A stretch of 36,032 nucleotides of DNA from IMG/VR virus record IMGVR_UViG_3300008267_000750, positions 1-36,032 of that record; one strand, written 5' to 3'. Positions within the stretch are counted from its first letter, which is position 1. Every line of letters begins with the position of its first letter. A model generated the notes under the pieces. That model was not told the DNA's origin, searched no databases, and was given only the letters and a program-made list of their open reading frames with translations. Shown here piece by piece: positions 7,651 through 13,678 of the stretch. The DNA is from a virus. The position numbers and the translations under genes were made by a program.

Positions 7651-7722
7651 TAGCGGGAAGAGGATTCGAACCTCTGACTTCCAGATTATGAGTCTGGTGA
7701 CCTACCTCTGGTCCATCCCGCA
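7651..7722 (-). tRNA. tRNA-Met (CAU), with some initiator-like features
   Basis: 72 nt cloverleaf on the minus strand, with anticodon stem CCAGA/TCTGG and loop CTCATAA (anticodon CAT). Positions 1 and 72 are T and T, so the first acceptor pair is mismatched, and the D-stem has A11:U24. Both are initiator-tRNA features. However the anticodon stem lacks the three G:C pairs of classical initiators. CCA is not encoded. An Ile2 (lysidine) identity cannot be excluded from sequence. Confidence 0.9.
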
Positions 7723-7794
7723 GTATTTTTTTCTTATTACAAAAATAGTAATAAAAAATTAAAAACAAATTTTATAATAAAATTATAAGATTTG

Positions 7795-7868
7795 CTCTCC
7801 TGACTGGGCTCGAACCAGTGACCCATTGATTAACAGTCAATTGCTCTGACCTACTGAGCTACAGGAGA
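7795..7868 (-). tRNA. tRNA-Asn (GUU)
   Basis: 74 nt cloverleaf on the minus strand. The acceptor TCTCCTG/CAGGAGA is perfect, the anticodon stem ATTGA/TCAAT encloses loop CTGTTAA (anticodon GTT), the T-loop is TTCGAGC and the discriminator is G. CCA is not encoded. Confidence 0.95.
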
Positions 7869-8121
7869 TTTTTTTAATTTATGTAGCCGGGGCGGGAATC
7901 GAACCCGCAAGACCTTTAGGGGTCAATGGATTTTCTTACTACTATAGTTTTCACTACCCTTTCGGTTTGTAGTCTGGACTATACCTTCACCATATTTATC
8001 AACTTAGGTGTTCCGTGTCTAGTCTCTACACACGCCCAGTTATAATTATTATAACTTGCTTGGCTCGGTATTCCCATTTTACAGGGTTCACCGAATTTAC
8101 GGAATTCTACTCTCGAAATTT

Positions 8122-8601
8122 CTAACGAGGCACTCTATTTTTATTTTTTCCACGATAAGTAAAAGTAAAAGCGTGACAGTTTGGACATAAAATTTTTAAA
8201 TTTTCTATTCTATTATCATCATTTATACCATTAATATGCTCTAATTCAAGTGGAATTTCTTTATTCATCCAATGAGTATTTAAACAAGATTCGCATTTTT
8301 TTTCTTTAATACCTTCTTTAAATAATCTCAATTTCAATTTATAAGTTTGAGTATAAGGAGAATTTTCTATTAGAATTTCTTCTATTTTAAATTCTTTACC
8401 AAACTTTCTAAATTTCTCTCCTTGATTCCAAGCAGATCCTGTAAAATGAGAAATATCAATATTAAATTTCTTGAATTTTAGTTTCAACGTTTTATAATTA
8501 CCACCAACTGGTAATATTTTTAGTTGCCTACAAACTTCAGCTATTGATAAACTATTTTTTACAATTACTTCTAATTCTTCTTTCGTATATTTATATTTCA
8601 T
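8122..8601 (-). CDS. HNH homing endonuclease encoded in the tRNA-Leu intron
   Basis: 159 aa, same strand as the tRNA and fully inside the intron. The N-terminal part contains a helix-turn-helix-like segment (SIAEVCRQLKILPVGG, 19-34). A C103-x-x-C106 zinc pair precedes the HNH core: LELEHINGINDDNRIENLKI with E121-H122, N130/N134 and C139-P-N-C142-H. This is the HNH type that recognises LELEHI(N/D)G...LCPNCHA. It probably cuts the intronless tRNA-Leu gene to spread the intron. The start ATG is 4 nt after a CTATTTAT box (8606-8613), so it may have its own promoter, as the T4 td intron endonuclease does. The coding region ends 24 nt before core element P. Confidence 0.88.
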   Translation of the reverse strand: MKYKYTKEELEVIVKNSLSIAEVCRQLKILPVGGNYKTLKLKFKKFNIDISHFTGSAWNQGEKFRKFGKEFKIEEILIENSPYTQTYKLKLRLFKEGIKEKKCESCLNTHWMNKEIPLELEHINGINDDNRIENLKILCPNCHAFTFTYRGKNKNRVPR

Positions 8602-8605
8602 GAAT

Positions 8606-8613
8606 ATAAATAG
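8606..8613 (-). promoter_or_regulatory. Putative phage promoter box (CTATTTAT) inside the intron
   Basis: On the minus strand CTATTTAT lies 4 nt before the HNH ATG. It is inside the intron, where an independent promoter for the endonuclease would be needed if transcript splicing or folding hides the reading frame. Confidence 0.35.
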
Positions 8614-8729
8614 TAAGAAAAAAGTTAAACGTGGTTATAGTCAAAGTCCATCGTGTTTGCCTATTTCACCACCCGGCCATTAATTCAAAGAACAACGATA
8701 CAAATATATATAAAATATATATAAAAACA

Positions 8730-8758
8730 AAAGAGCTGGAATTATCCAGCTCTTTTTC
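8730..8758 (-). terminator. Rho-independent terminator for the outer-membrane protein gene
   Basis: An 11-bp perfect stem AAAGAGCTGGA (8730-8740) with TCCAGCTCTTT (8745-8755), loop ATTA. On the minus strand a T-run (TTTTGTTTTT) follows. It lies about 30 nt downstream of the 8786 stop and just upstream of the tRNA-Leu 5' end; it could also work in the plus direction. Confidence 0.85.
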
Positions 8759-8785
8759 TAATTATTTATATTCTAAATTATTGAT

Positions 8786-9496
8786 TTAGAATGACATACT
8801 TACAATAAAATTTACGGGTGCTTGAGAGATACCGGGTGCATCCAAAACATTTTTATAAGAAGGATTTACATATAAACCTGTTTTAACTTTAGAAGTCCAA
8901 GAATCAGAAATTTTAAGATCTCTAGTTCCATTAATTCCGATATGAGTGATACCTGCATCAGTTCTCAAATTTACACCAGAAGCATCAGTAACATAACCTG
9001 CTGTTACTTCTAAGTTTTCTTTTACTTTATAACCTGCTTCGAAATAGATACCTGCTGCATTATCGGCACCTGCTTCACTTTGATAAGCGGTATAAGCTAC
9101 TAAACCATAAACATCTTCATTCTTATATTTAAGAGATGTTTCGATAAAGTGCGAAGTGTTTTTTCCATAGTCCCAATAATCATTGGAAACACCAGCGTAG
9201 TAGTAATCTTTAACAGTCAAAGACAAATTCTTTTTAGTAAAAGTCATATAACTATTAAGATTATTACCAAAACCTTCGGTTGCATTAAGTGCTACGGTAG
9301 CTTCAGTTCCGAGGGTAAACCAGTCACAGAATTTGTAGTGCATATCACCTTCTACAGTTGGTGCTACAGAGAAAGCTACACCACGATTCCAGTGTTGTGT
9401 TGCGAGTCCGAAACCAGTGTGTAAACCTTTTTCTTCTTGAGCATAAGCTCCGATAGCAGTAAATACTGCAAGACATAAGACAATTAGTTTTTTCAT
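8786..9496 (-). CDS. Outer-membrane beta-barrel (porin-like) protein
   Basis: 236 aa. A canonical signal peptide (MKKLIVLCLAVFTAIGAYA, cleavage after A-Y-A at residue 19) precedes a mature domain built of alternating aromatic/polar strands, ending in SMSF with a C-terminal Phe. That is the outer-membrane insertion signal of barrel proteins. The spacing of about ten amphipathic strands, Tyr/Trp-rich with short turns, fits a small porin; it looks like the TorF / Gcw_chp-type family in Bacteroidota and Proteobacteria (moderate confidence). The phage may use it to change the host surface, for example to block superinfection, but this is inference. It has its own terminators on both sides (8730-8758 and 9594-9634), so it is an independent monocistronic cargo gene. 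Confidence 0.8.
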   Translation of the reverse strand: MKKLIVLCLAVFTAIGAYAQEEKGLHTGFGLATQHWNRGVAFSVAPTVEGDMHYKFCDWFTLGTEATVALNATEGFGNNLNSYMTFTKKNLSLTVKDYYYAGVSNDYWDYGKNTSHFIETSLKYKNEDVYGLVAYTAYQSEAGADNAAGIYFEAGYKVKENLEVTAGYVTDASGVNLRTDAGITHIGINGTRDLKISDSWTSKVKTGLYVNPSYKNVLDAPGISQAPVNFIVSMSF

Positions 9497-9593
9497 TTTT
9501 TTTAATTTTTAATTTTTAATATTTGGATTAAGTTCCAAGTATATATAAATATTATAAAATATAAAGAATTGATTTACATAGTTATTAACAATA

Positions 9594-9634
9594 AAAAAAC
9601 GGCATAATTTTGAGTTTTTATGCCGTTTTTTAAA
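9594..9634 (-). terminator. Rho-independent terminator
   Basis: A 14-bp A/T-flanked stem (AAAAAACGGCATAA 9594-9607 with TTATGCCGTTTTTT 9618-9631), 10-nt loop. Read on the minus strand the T-run follows the 9654-9899 gene, 20 nt after its stop. Confidence 0.85.
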
Positions 9635-9653
9635 AGTTTTTAACTAAACTTTC

Positions 9654-9899
9654 TTATCGTCCCCACCATTTCATAAGGCGACGATGAGTAGCTTCAACTG
9701 TACGCATCATGCTACGAACTTGCTGACGCTCTTCGGTAGGCATACCATCAACTCCATAAGAGAGTTGAGTCATGTTACGACGCATTTCATTGAATTGTTT
9801 TCTCATTGCACGTTTGTAATCACGCACACGGGTAAAATTCTCGGATGAGATTGTGTTTACACGAGAATTTCTTTTTGTTTTTTGACTTACTGTTTTCAT
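9654..9899 (-). CDS. Small basic protein of unknown function
   Basis: 81 aa, rich in Arg, Lys, Met and Gln, almost certainly all-helical. There are few hydrophobic residues apart from a C-terminal LMKWWGR, and no cysteines or signal peptide. The charge suggests nucleic-acid or membrane-surface binding, but no motif is recognised. It has its own terminator downstream (9594-9634) and a purine-rich leader. It lies between the exported barrel gene and the plus-strand 59-aa gene. Confidence 0.6.
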   Translation of the reverse strand: MKTVSQKTKRNSRVNTISSENFTRVRDYKRAMRKQFNEMRRNMTQLSYGVDGMPTEERQQVRSMMRTVEATHRRLMKWWGR

Positions 9900-9949
9900 A
9901 ATTTTTTATTTTTGTAATTATTAATTATAAAACAAATATAATAATTATT

Positions 9950-10129
9950 ATGCAAAGTTCAAAGACATTTATTAGAACGCCAGAGGATTACCAGAAGGCT
10001 TTGGATTTATTTAGAACATTATGGTTAAATTCCAATAATTTCCCAACAATAAAAGCAAAGGTTGCTTTAATGGAAATGATAGAGGAATACGAGTTCAATA
10101 ATTTTGTAAAAAATAGAAATTTTAATTAA
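9950..10129 (+). CDS. Small protein (59 aa) of unknown function
   Basis: A 59-aa frame with ATG at 9950 and TAA at 10127-10129, on the plus strand between two minus-strand genes. It begins MQSSKTFIRTPEDYQKALDL, has a helix ending KVALMEMIEEYEFNNF, and reads as an amphipathic helical protein. It overlaps the 3' end of the PcfJ-like gene by 4 nt, a compact arrangement like other real gene ends here. Coding quality (balanced amino acids, no low-complexity repeats) makes it a likely gene, but no family is recognised. Confidence 0.5.
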   Translation: MQSSKTFIRTPEDYQKALDLFRTLWLNSNNFPTIKAKVALMEMIEEYEFNNFVKNRNFN

Positions 10130-10998
10130 GCTGGTTGATTAGCTCTTCTTCTGCCCCAGATATTGCCATAATTTTGATCAATTTCACCTTTTTTCATGAA
10201 AAAAAGTTCTCTTGGGGTATATAGTTGTTTTTGATCTTCTAAAGATAAGTCGGGTCCATTTACAGGATAGCTCCATTTGAAACCTTTGAATTTACCTTCG
10301 GTTTTCATTTGTTTCAGTAGATCGATAACATATTTCATGTATTTTTCTACTGGTTTTTTATTTTGTTTCCCTTTTACTTGGGTGATATTACCTGATCCTT
10401 CATTATAAGCTATTGTTACATGAGGTTCTTTAGTTTTGGAGTTTCTAAGTGAAAATAGAGTTGTAGCTTGACCATCTCTTCCGCAGTGACCCATAGCATT
10501 TCCTTCTTCTGGGGAATTGTTTGTTTTCAAATCAATCCAATAATATCCTTCTGGATATTGTTTGAATACTTCTCCGGATTCATCTTCAATAACTCCGGAA
10601 GCGGTAAGTGATTCGTGCCATTCGATAGCAGTATTAAGTGCTTCCTCTAAATTTTTAATTTGTTTAAGATCGACTTGTGGTCTATTAGGGAATTTAAGCC
10701 ATTCCATAATAGTATTTACTGTGGTTTCGTTATTTTTTAGATATTCGATAACTTTATTTTGGTCTAGTTGGGGTAAAATTTCTTTTAAATTAGAACTAGT
10801 TATACCATGATCTCCGGCATATTGTTTTGTTGACCAGTCTCCGAGAACCATTGCATATTTTCCACCTATTTCATTTAAAAAAGTAGCAAATTCTTCTGAG
10901 AAACCTAATTTAACAAGTTTTTCGTTTTTATTTTCAGATAAAATACCTGCTAATTCTTTAATTCTACTAGAATATTTTTCACTTAATAACATTACCAA
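10126..10998 (-). CDS. PcfJ-like phage protein
   Basis: 290 aa. The conserved core is at about 150-235: GYYWIDLKTNNSPEEGNAMG, then HCGRDGQATTLFSLRNSK, EPHVTIAYNEGSG and QVKGKQNKKPVEKYMKYV. The His-Cys pair followed by LFSLR and a VTIAY strand, then QVKGKQN, fits the PcfJ-like family found in conjugative elements and marine phages; its biochemical role is unknown. The N-terminus (MLLSEKYSSRIKELAGILSE) is another amphipathic start with an L-x-E, possibly a packaging peptide. There is an extra ATG 2 codons earlier than the MLLS start, so the true start may be MVMLLS or MLLS. It diverges from the ArdC-like gene. Confidence 0.6.
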   Translation of the reverse strand: MVMLLSEKYSSRIKELAGILSENKNEKLVKLGFSEEFATFLNEIGGKYAMVLGDWSTKQYAGDHGITSSNLKEILPQLDQNKVIEYLKNNETTVNTIMEWLKFPNRPQVDLKQIKNLEEALNTAIEWHESLTASGVIEDESGEVFKQYPEGYYWIDLKTNNSPEEGNAMGHCGRDGQATTLFSLRNSKTKEPHVTIAYNEGSGNITQVKGKQNKKPVEKYMKYVIDLLKQMKTEGKFKGFKWSYPVNGPDLSLEDQKQLYTPRELFFMKKGEIDQNYGNIWGRRRANQPA

Positions 10999-11027
10999 TC
11001 TTTATATTAAATATTTAGATTTTTATA

Positions 11028-11035
11028 ATATTTAT
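11028..11035 (+). promoter_or_regulatory. Putative phage promoter box (ATATTTAT)
   Basis: ATATTTAT lies 15 nt before the ATG at 11051, in the divergent gap with the PcfJ-like gene. Confidence 0.35.
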
Positions 11036-11050
11036 AAAAAAACTCTAATA

Positions 11051-12550
11051 ATGAACAAAAATAAATTTAAATTGAATTTTCACATAGTTAAATCAAAAGA
11101 CAAAAAATTAAGTGAAGACGTAAGTATTTTCAGAACCACCCCTACTGTAAATGGTTATTACTTATTATTAAGTTCAGATTTGAGGGGTGAAGATGGAACG
11201 AAAGAGACGGCAGTAATGGGTAATTTATTAAAAGTTACAAGTAAGCAGACTTATGATAAAACCATTCCAAAACCAACTTATTTTAAAGATAATCAAACTG
11301 GTCAGTTTGGATGGGGTTATTTTTTACCTATGAATGCGACTGAGGAAAAAACGAATCAAATATTAAATAATTTAAGAGAACTCAAAAAAGAGTATTACAA
11401 AGCAAAAAAAATGGAACCTGCTGAAGATACTGGTAATTTGAGTTTAAATGATGTAAAAGAACTAAGAAGTGTAGTTAATAATGTTCAAGAATTAGAGAAG
11501 GCTATTGAAAACGCTGCGGATAACACTGAAAATTCAGAAATTAAAAATAGACTCGAACAATATTTTCAAGATTTACAAAGAGCTATCGAGGATGATACTA
11601 TATTCTTATTTTTGATAGATAACTACGAAAGAGCGAAAAAATTCCAGACTAGAAATACTGCTTGGAATTATTCTTTATTAAATTCACTTATTATTACAGT
11701 TGCTGACCCTACTGCATCTTTGGCTGGACCAAAAGATTATTGGGAGGGAGTTGGTTATAAAATTAAGGATGAATTTACTAAAAATGGAATTGTAATTACT
11801 AAACCTAAATCTTCATTACAAACTAAAGGAAAATCTGATATTCCACAAAAGGTTAAATGGGCGAAAGAAAATCCGGATGTAATTAGGGATTTTTTACAAG
11901 ATCAAGGATATTCTATGAATGAACCGATTGAAGGTAAAGAATATCAATTAGCAAAATATATAACTTCAAAAGGTCTTTATGGTAGAAGAACTGGTGGCTT
12001 TGAAACTGCGATGGTTTATACTAATAACATGGTTGAGGCTATTCCGGGAAGAGAAATAATAGAACCGGAAGGAGATGCAGATTATAATGTTTTAGAAAAG
12101 GATTATGAACAAAATTTGACTCCCTTGTTTAATGCCATTCTTACTGTATGTGAAAAAACTGGCACATTTATACCTGAGCCTTTAAAGCAAAATAAAGAAG
12201 ATTTAAAAAATTTCAATAGAGTTGTTTCTGCGTTAGCAAAGAAAATGCTGGCAGAAAGTTATGGTGGTGAAGCTAAAGTAAAACCTGAAGATCGTGAGCA
12301 ATTAGAAGTTAGAACTGAAAGTGTTGCTCAAATCATTAAGAATCATTATGGAATTCAATCTGAGGCTAGTAAATACAATATTGCTGCTTTAGGTGCAGAC
12401 AGAGAATCTTTAGAAAGAAGTAAATCTAAAATATTGAACACAGCTGATAAACTAATCAATCAAATTGATTCTGAATTAAAAAATAATATTCAAGAGAGCA
12501 AGATTAGAAAGATTGTATCAAAATTAATACGAGAGAATTTCAGTAAATAA
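11051..12550 (+). CDS. ArdC-like (antirestriction-type) protein with a degenerate metallopeptidase domain
   Basis: 499 aa. Residues about 185-255 match the ArdC N-terminal ssDNA-binding domain: TAWNYSLLNSLIITVADP, then GPKDYWEGVGYKIKDE and NGIVITKPKS (pattern Y-S-x-x-N-x-L-I, W-x-x-x-G-x-x-x, G-I-x-I-x-x-P). Residues about 395-472 match the end of the ArdC zincin domain: EQLEVRTESVAQIIKNHYGI and KYNIAALGADRESLERSKSK. The HExxH zinc motif expected just before it is not there; the corresponding stretch reads ALAKKMLAESYGG. So peptidase activity is probably lost. ArdC proteins protect incoming DNA from restriction during conjugation. The C-terminus (ESKIRKIVSKLIRENFSK) resembles the packaging-like peptides of nearby genes. 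An injected anti-restriction protein is therefore a testable idea. Confidence 0.6.
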   Translation: MNKNKFKLNFHIVKSKDKKLSEDVSIFRTTPTVNGYYLLLSSDLRGEDGTKETAVMGNLLKVTSKQTYDKTIPKPTYFKDNQTGQFGWGYFLPMNATEEKTNQILNNLRELKKEYYKAKKMEPAEDTGNLSLNDVKELRSVVNNVQELEKAIENAADNTENSEIKNRLEQYFQDLQRAIEDDTIFLFLIDNYERAKKFQTRNTAWNYSLLNSLIITVADPTASLAGPKDYWEGVGYKIKDEFTKNGIVITKPKSSLQTKGKSDIPQKVKWAKENPDVIRDFLQDQGYSMNEPIEGKEYQLAKYITSKGLYGRRTGGFETAMVYTNNMVEAIPGREIIEPEGDADYNVLEKDYEQNLTPLFNAILTVCEKTGTFIPEPLKQNKEDLKNFNRVVSALAKKMLAESYGGEAKVKPEDREQLEVRTESVAQIIKNHYGIQSEASKYNIAALGADRESLERSKSKILNTADKLINQIDSELKNNIQESKIRKIVSKLIRENFSK

Positions 12551-12713
12551 AGAAATCATCATCATAATAAGTTCTAAATTTTTTCTTTCTTTTATAACCA
12601 CATCTTGCACAAATAGATTCTTCAGAATCTTTATGGAATCTTACGGTTCCAAATTTATGACCTTTGTACCAACAGAAAATAAGAAATTTTATTTGGTTAT
12701 ATATTTTACGCAT
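12540..12713 (-). CDS. Small C-x-x-C protein (57 aa), end of an overlapping minus-strand operon
   Basis: 57 aa, ATG at 12713, TGA at 12540-12542. It begins MRKIYNQIKFLIFCWYKGHK, contains a single C-x-x-C (ICARCGY) and a basic tail (KRKKKFRTYYDDDFFIY), so a small zinc-binding or nucleic-acid-binding protein is possible. Its ATG overlaps the TAA of the gene before it (ATGCGTAA), so translation is probably coupled. It overlaps the 3' end of the ArdC-like gene by 11 nt on the other strand. Function unknown. Confidence 0.5.
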   Translation of the reverse strand: MRKIYNQIKFLIFCWYKGHKFGTVRFHKDSEESICARCGYKRKKKFRTYYDDDFFIY

Positions 12714-12849
12714 TTATTTTCTGTTCTAAATATTTTAATAAAATTTTGAAGCTGAAATTATTCTCTATATAAACCATATAGAGATTAATTAAATCAAAAT
12801 GACTATTTGTATCAGGACATAATCCAACTAAATGAAGTAAAAAATCCAT
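12706..12849 (-). CDS. Small protein (47 aa) of unknown function
   Basis: 47 aa, starting MDFLLHLVGLCPDTNSHFDL and ending KYLEQKINA. It is mildly hydrophobic and helical. Its ATG shares a base with the TAA of the preceding gene (TAATG at 12847-12851), and its own TAA overlaps the ATG of the following gene. This chain of start-stop overlaps is strong evidence that the small frames are genuine and co-translated. No family recognised. Confidence 0.5.
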   Translation of the reverse strand: MDFLLHLVGLCPDTNSHFDLINLYMVYIENNFSFKILLKYLEQKINA

Positions 12850-12998
12850 TATTTTTTTTGTATTTCTAAATTTTTCTTATCTACTCGGATAAGTGAATTT
12901 TCATGAATAATTAGACAATAAGAATCAAATTCTTTTTGAATTTCAACAAATTCACCTTTTTTCAGTCCGAGAAGTGGGTATTTTACTTTTGCTTTCAT
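12849..12998 (-). CDS. Small basic protein (49 aa) of unknown function
   Basis: 49 aa from the ATG at 12998 (MKAKVKYPLLGLKKGEFVEI...), with an alternative start at 13037 adding 13 residues. I prefer 12998 because it gives a compact beta-rich protein (PLLGLKKGEFVEIQKEFDSY, SLIRVDKKNLEIQ) and a smaller overlap with the preceding frame (47 nt rather than 86). It has alternating strands and Gly/Lys turns, as in small SH3-like or OB-like folds, but the fold is only a guess. It sits in the overlapping minus-strand cluster. Confidence 0.5.
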   Translation of the reverse strand: MKAKVKYPLLGLKKGEFVEIQKEFDSYCLIIHENSLIRVDKKNLEIQKK

Positions 12999-13296
12999 TT
13001 TGTTTTGTTTTGTTTTTTGAATTAAAACGTTTTTCAACAGAATTAGTTACAAATTTAAACACTTTTTTTGAATTTAAAGTCAAAAACCCTGAATTTAACT
13101 GTAATTTTTTAAATTTAATAATTTCGCGGACAATTTCAACCCCTTTTTTGGAATTATGCTCATAAAAAAAATTATTTTTTTTTCCTAACCCAGTTCTAAC
13201 TTTTGGAACATAATCGTTATCAATATAATGTTCGACTAATTTTTTGCTGAATTCGTCCAAATTATTATAAAATTCTTTTATAACACTTTTCTGCAT
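12952..13296 (-). CDS. Basic phage protein (114 aa) of unknown function
   Basis: 114 aa, with helical N-terminus (MQKSVIKEFYNNLDEFSKKL), a VPKVRTGLGKKNNFFYEHNS loop, and a very basic, low-complexity C-terminus (KNKTKQNESKSKIPTSRTEKR region). The C-terminus overlaps the next gene in another frame, so its low complexity may reflect a shared coding region. No family recognised. It is the first gene of a minus-strand cluster and diverges from the neck module at 13365. Confidence 0.55.
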   Translation of the reverse strand: MQKSVIKEFYNNLDEFSKKLVEHYIDNDYVPKVRTGLGKKNNFFYEHNSKKGVEIVREIIKFKKLQLNSGFLTLNSKKVFKFVTNSVEKRFNSKNKTKQNESKSKIPTSRTEKR

Positions 13297-13331
13297 GTAT
13301 TAAAATTATAAAATAAAAAGTTTATTTCAAA

Positions 13332-13339
13332 CTATTTAT
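13332..13339 (+). promoter_or_regulatory. Putative phage promoter box (CTATTTAT) for the neck module
   Basis: CTATTTAT lies 25 nt before the ATG at 13365, in the divergent gap before the first structural gene of the neck region. On the opposite strand it reads ATAAATAG, 35 nt from the 13296 start. Confidence 0.4.
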
Positions 13340-13364
13340 AAATTAGAAATAATTAAAATTTATC

Positions 13365-13667
13365 ATGGGAAATACAGCAGCTAATTATCAAGCAATTCCA
13401 TTGTTAACCAACGGAAATTACAATTTTTATCCGTTCGATTCTACTGGCTATAGAACAGGAACTACTGTTCATCAGTTGTTTTGTTTGACCGCAGGATCTA
13501 TAGTCATTTATCCATTGAATGGTCCATCATTTACTTGGACTCCAACGGTTAATAGTACATCTATAGATATTTTAGTATCAGGGGTAACAGTTTCTTCTGG
13601 AACTTGGGTAGCTTTCAAATCAAAATATGACACAAATCCTTTCTATAGTAAAGGTGCTAATCAATAA
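13365..13667 (+). CDS. Small structural protein candidate (100 aa)
   Basis: 100 aa, beta-rich, with alternating hydrophobic and polar stretches (SIVIYPLNGPSFTWTPTVNS, SIDILVSGVTVSSGTWVAF) and a YRTGTTVHQL segment near the middle. It has no signal peptide or cysteine-rich pattern apart from one Cys. It is the first gene of the neck/connector module and precedes the likely gp13-like gene by 11 nt. A small head-decoration or neck protein fits the context, but no family match is certain. Confidence 0.55.
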   Translation: MGNTAANYQAIPLLTNGNYNFYPFDSTGYRTGTTVHQLFCLTAGSIVIYPLNGPSFTWTPTVNSTSIDILVSGVTVSSGTWVAFKSKYDTNPFYSKGANQ

Positions 13668-13678
13668 TTTAAATTTAA

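Larger units (their letters stand above)
7935..8643 (-). ncRNA. Group I self-splicing intron in tRNA-Leu
   Basis: 709 nt. On the minus strand it carries the conserved core elements in order: P (AATTCGGTGAACCC, 8084-8097), Q (AATACCGAGCCAAGC, 8058-8072), R (GTAGAGACTAGACACGG, 8013-8029) and S (GAAGGTATAGTCC, 7976-7988). The R and S elements form P7 (GACTA with TAGTC). A P9-like hairpin with a GAAA tetraloop follows. It starts after a U (5' splice site) and ends in G (7935), as expected. The HNH reading frame sits between the 5' splice site and element P, so the peripheral part is in the P1/P2 region. The precise P1 pairing with the internal guide was not resolved by eye. Confidence 0.9.
7884..8678 (-). 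tRNA. tRNA-Leu (UAA), split by a group I intron
   Basis: The 5' exon is 8644-8678 and the 3' exon 7884-7934 (minus strand). Joined, they give an 86-nt class II tRNA. The acceptor is GGCCGGG/CCCGGCT (one G-U), the anticodon stem ATGGA/TCCAT encloses loop CTTAAAA (anticodon TAA), the long variable arm is GACC/GGTC, and the T-stem is GCGGG/CCCGC. The intron lies between U34 and A35, the same place as the cyanobacterial and plastid tRNA-Leu(UAA) group I intron. CCA is not encoded. If only contiguous sequence were read the 5' part would look like a broken gene; the exons are complete only after splicing. Confidence 0.93.

Noticed and set aside
13037-13165. Plus-strand short frame near 12974-13165
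   Set aside because: It is antisense to the first gene of the overlapping minus-strand cluster, Phe/Leu-rich, with no neighbouring signals.
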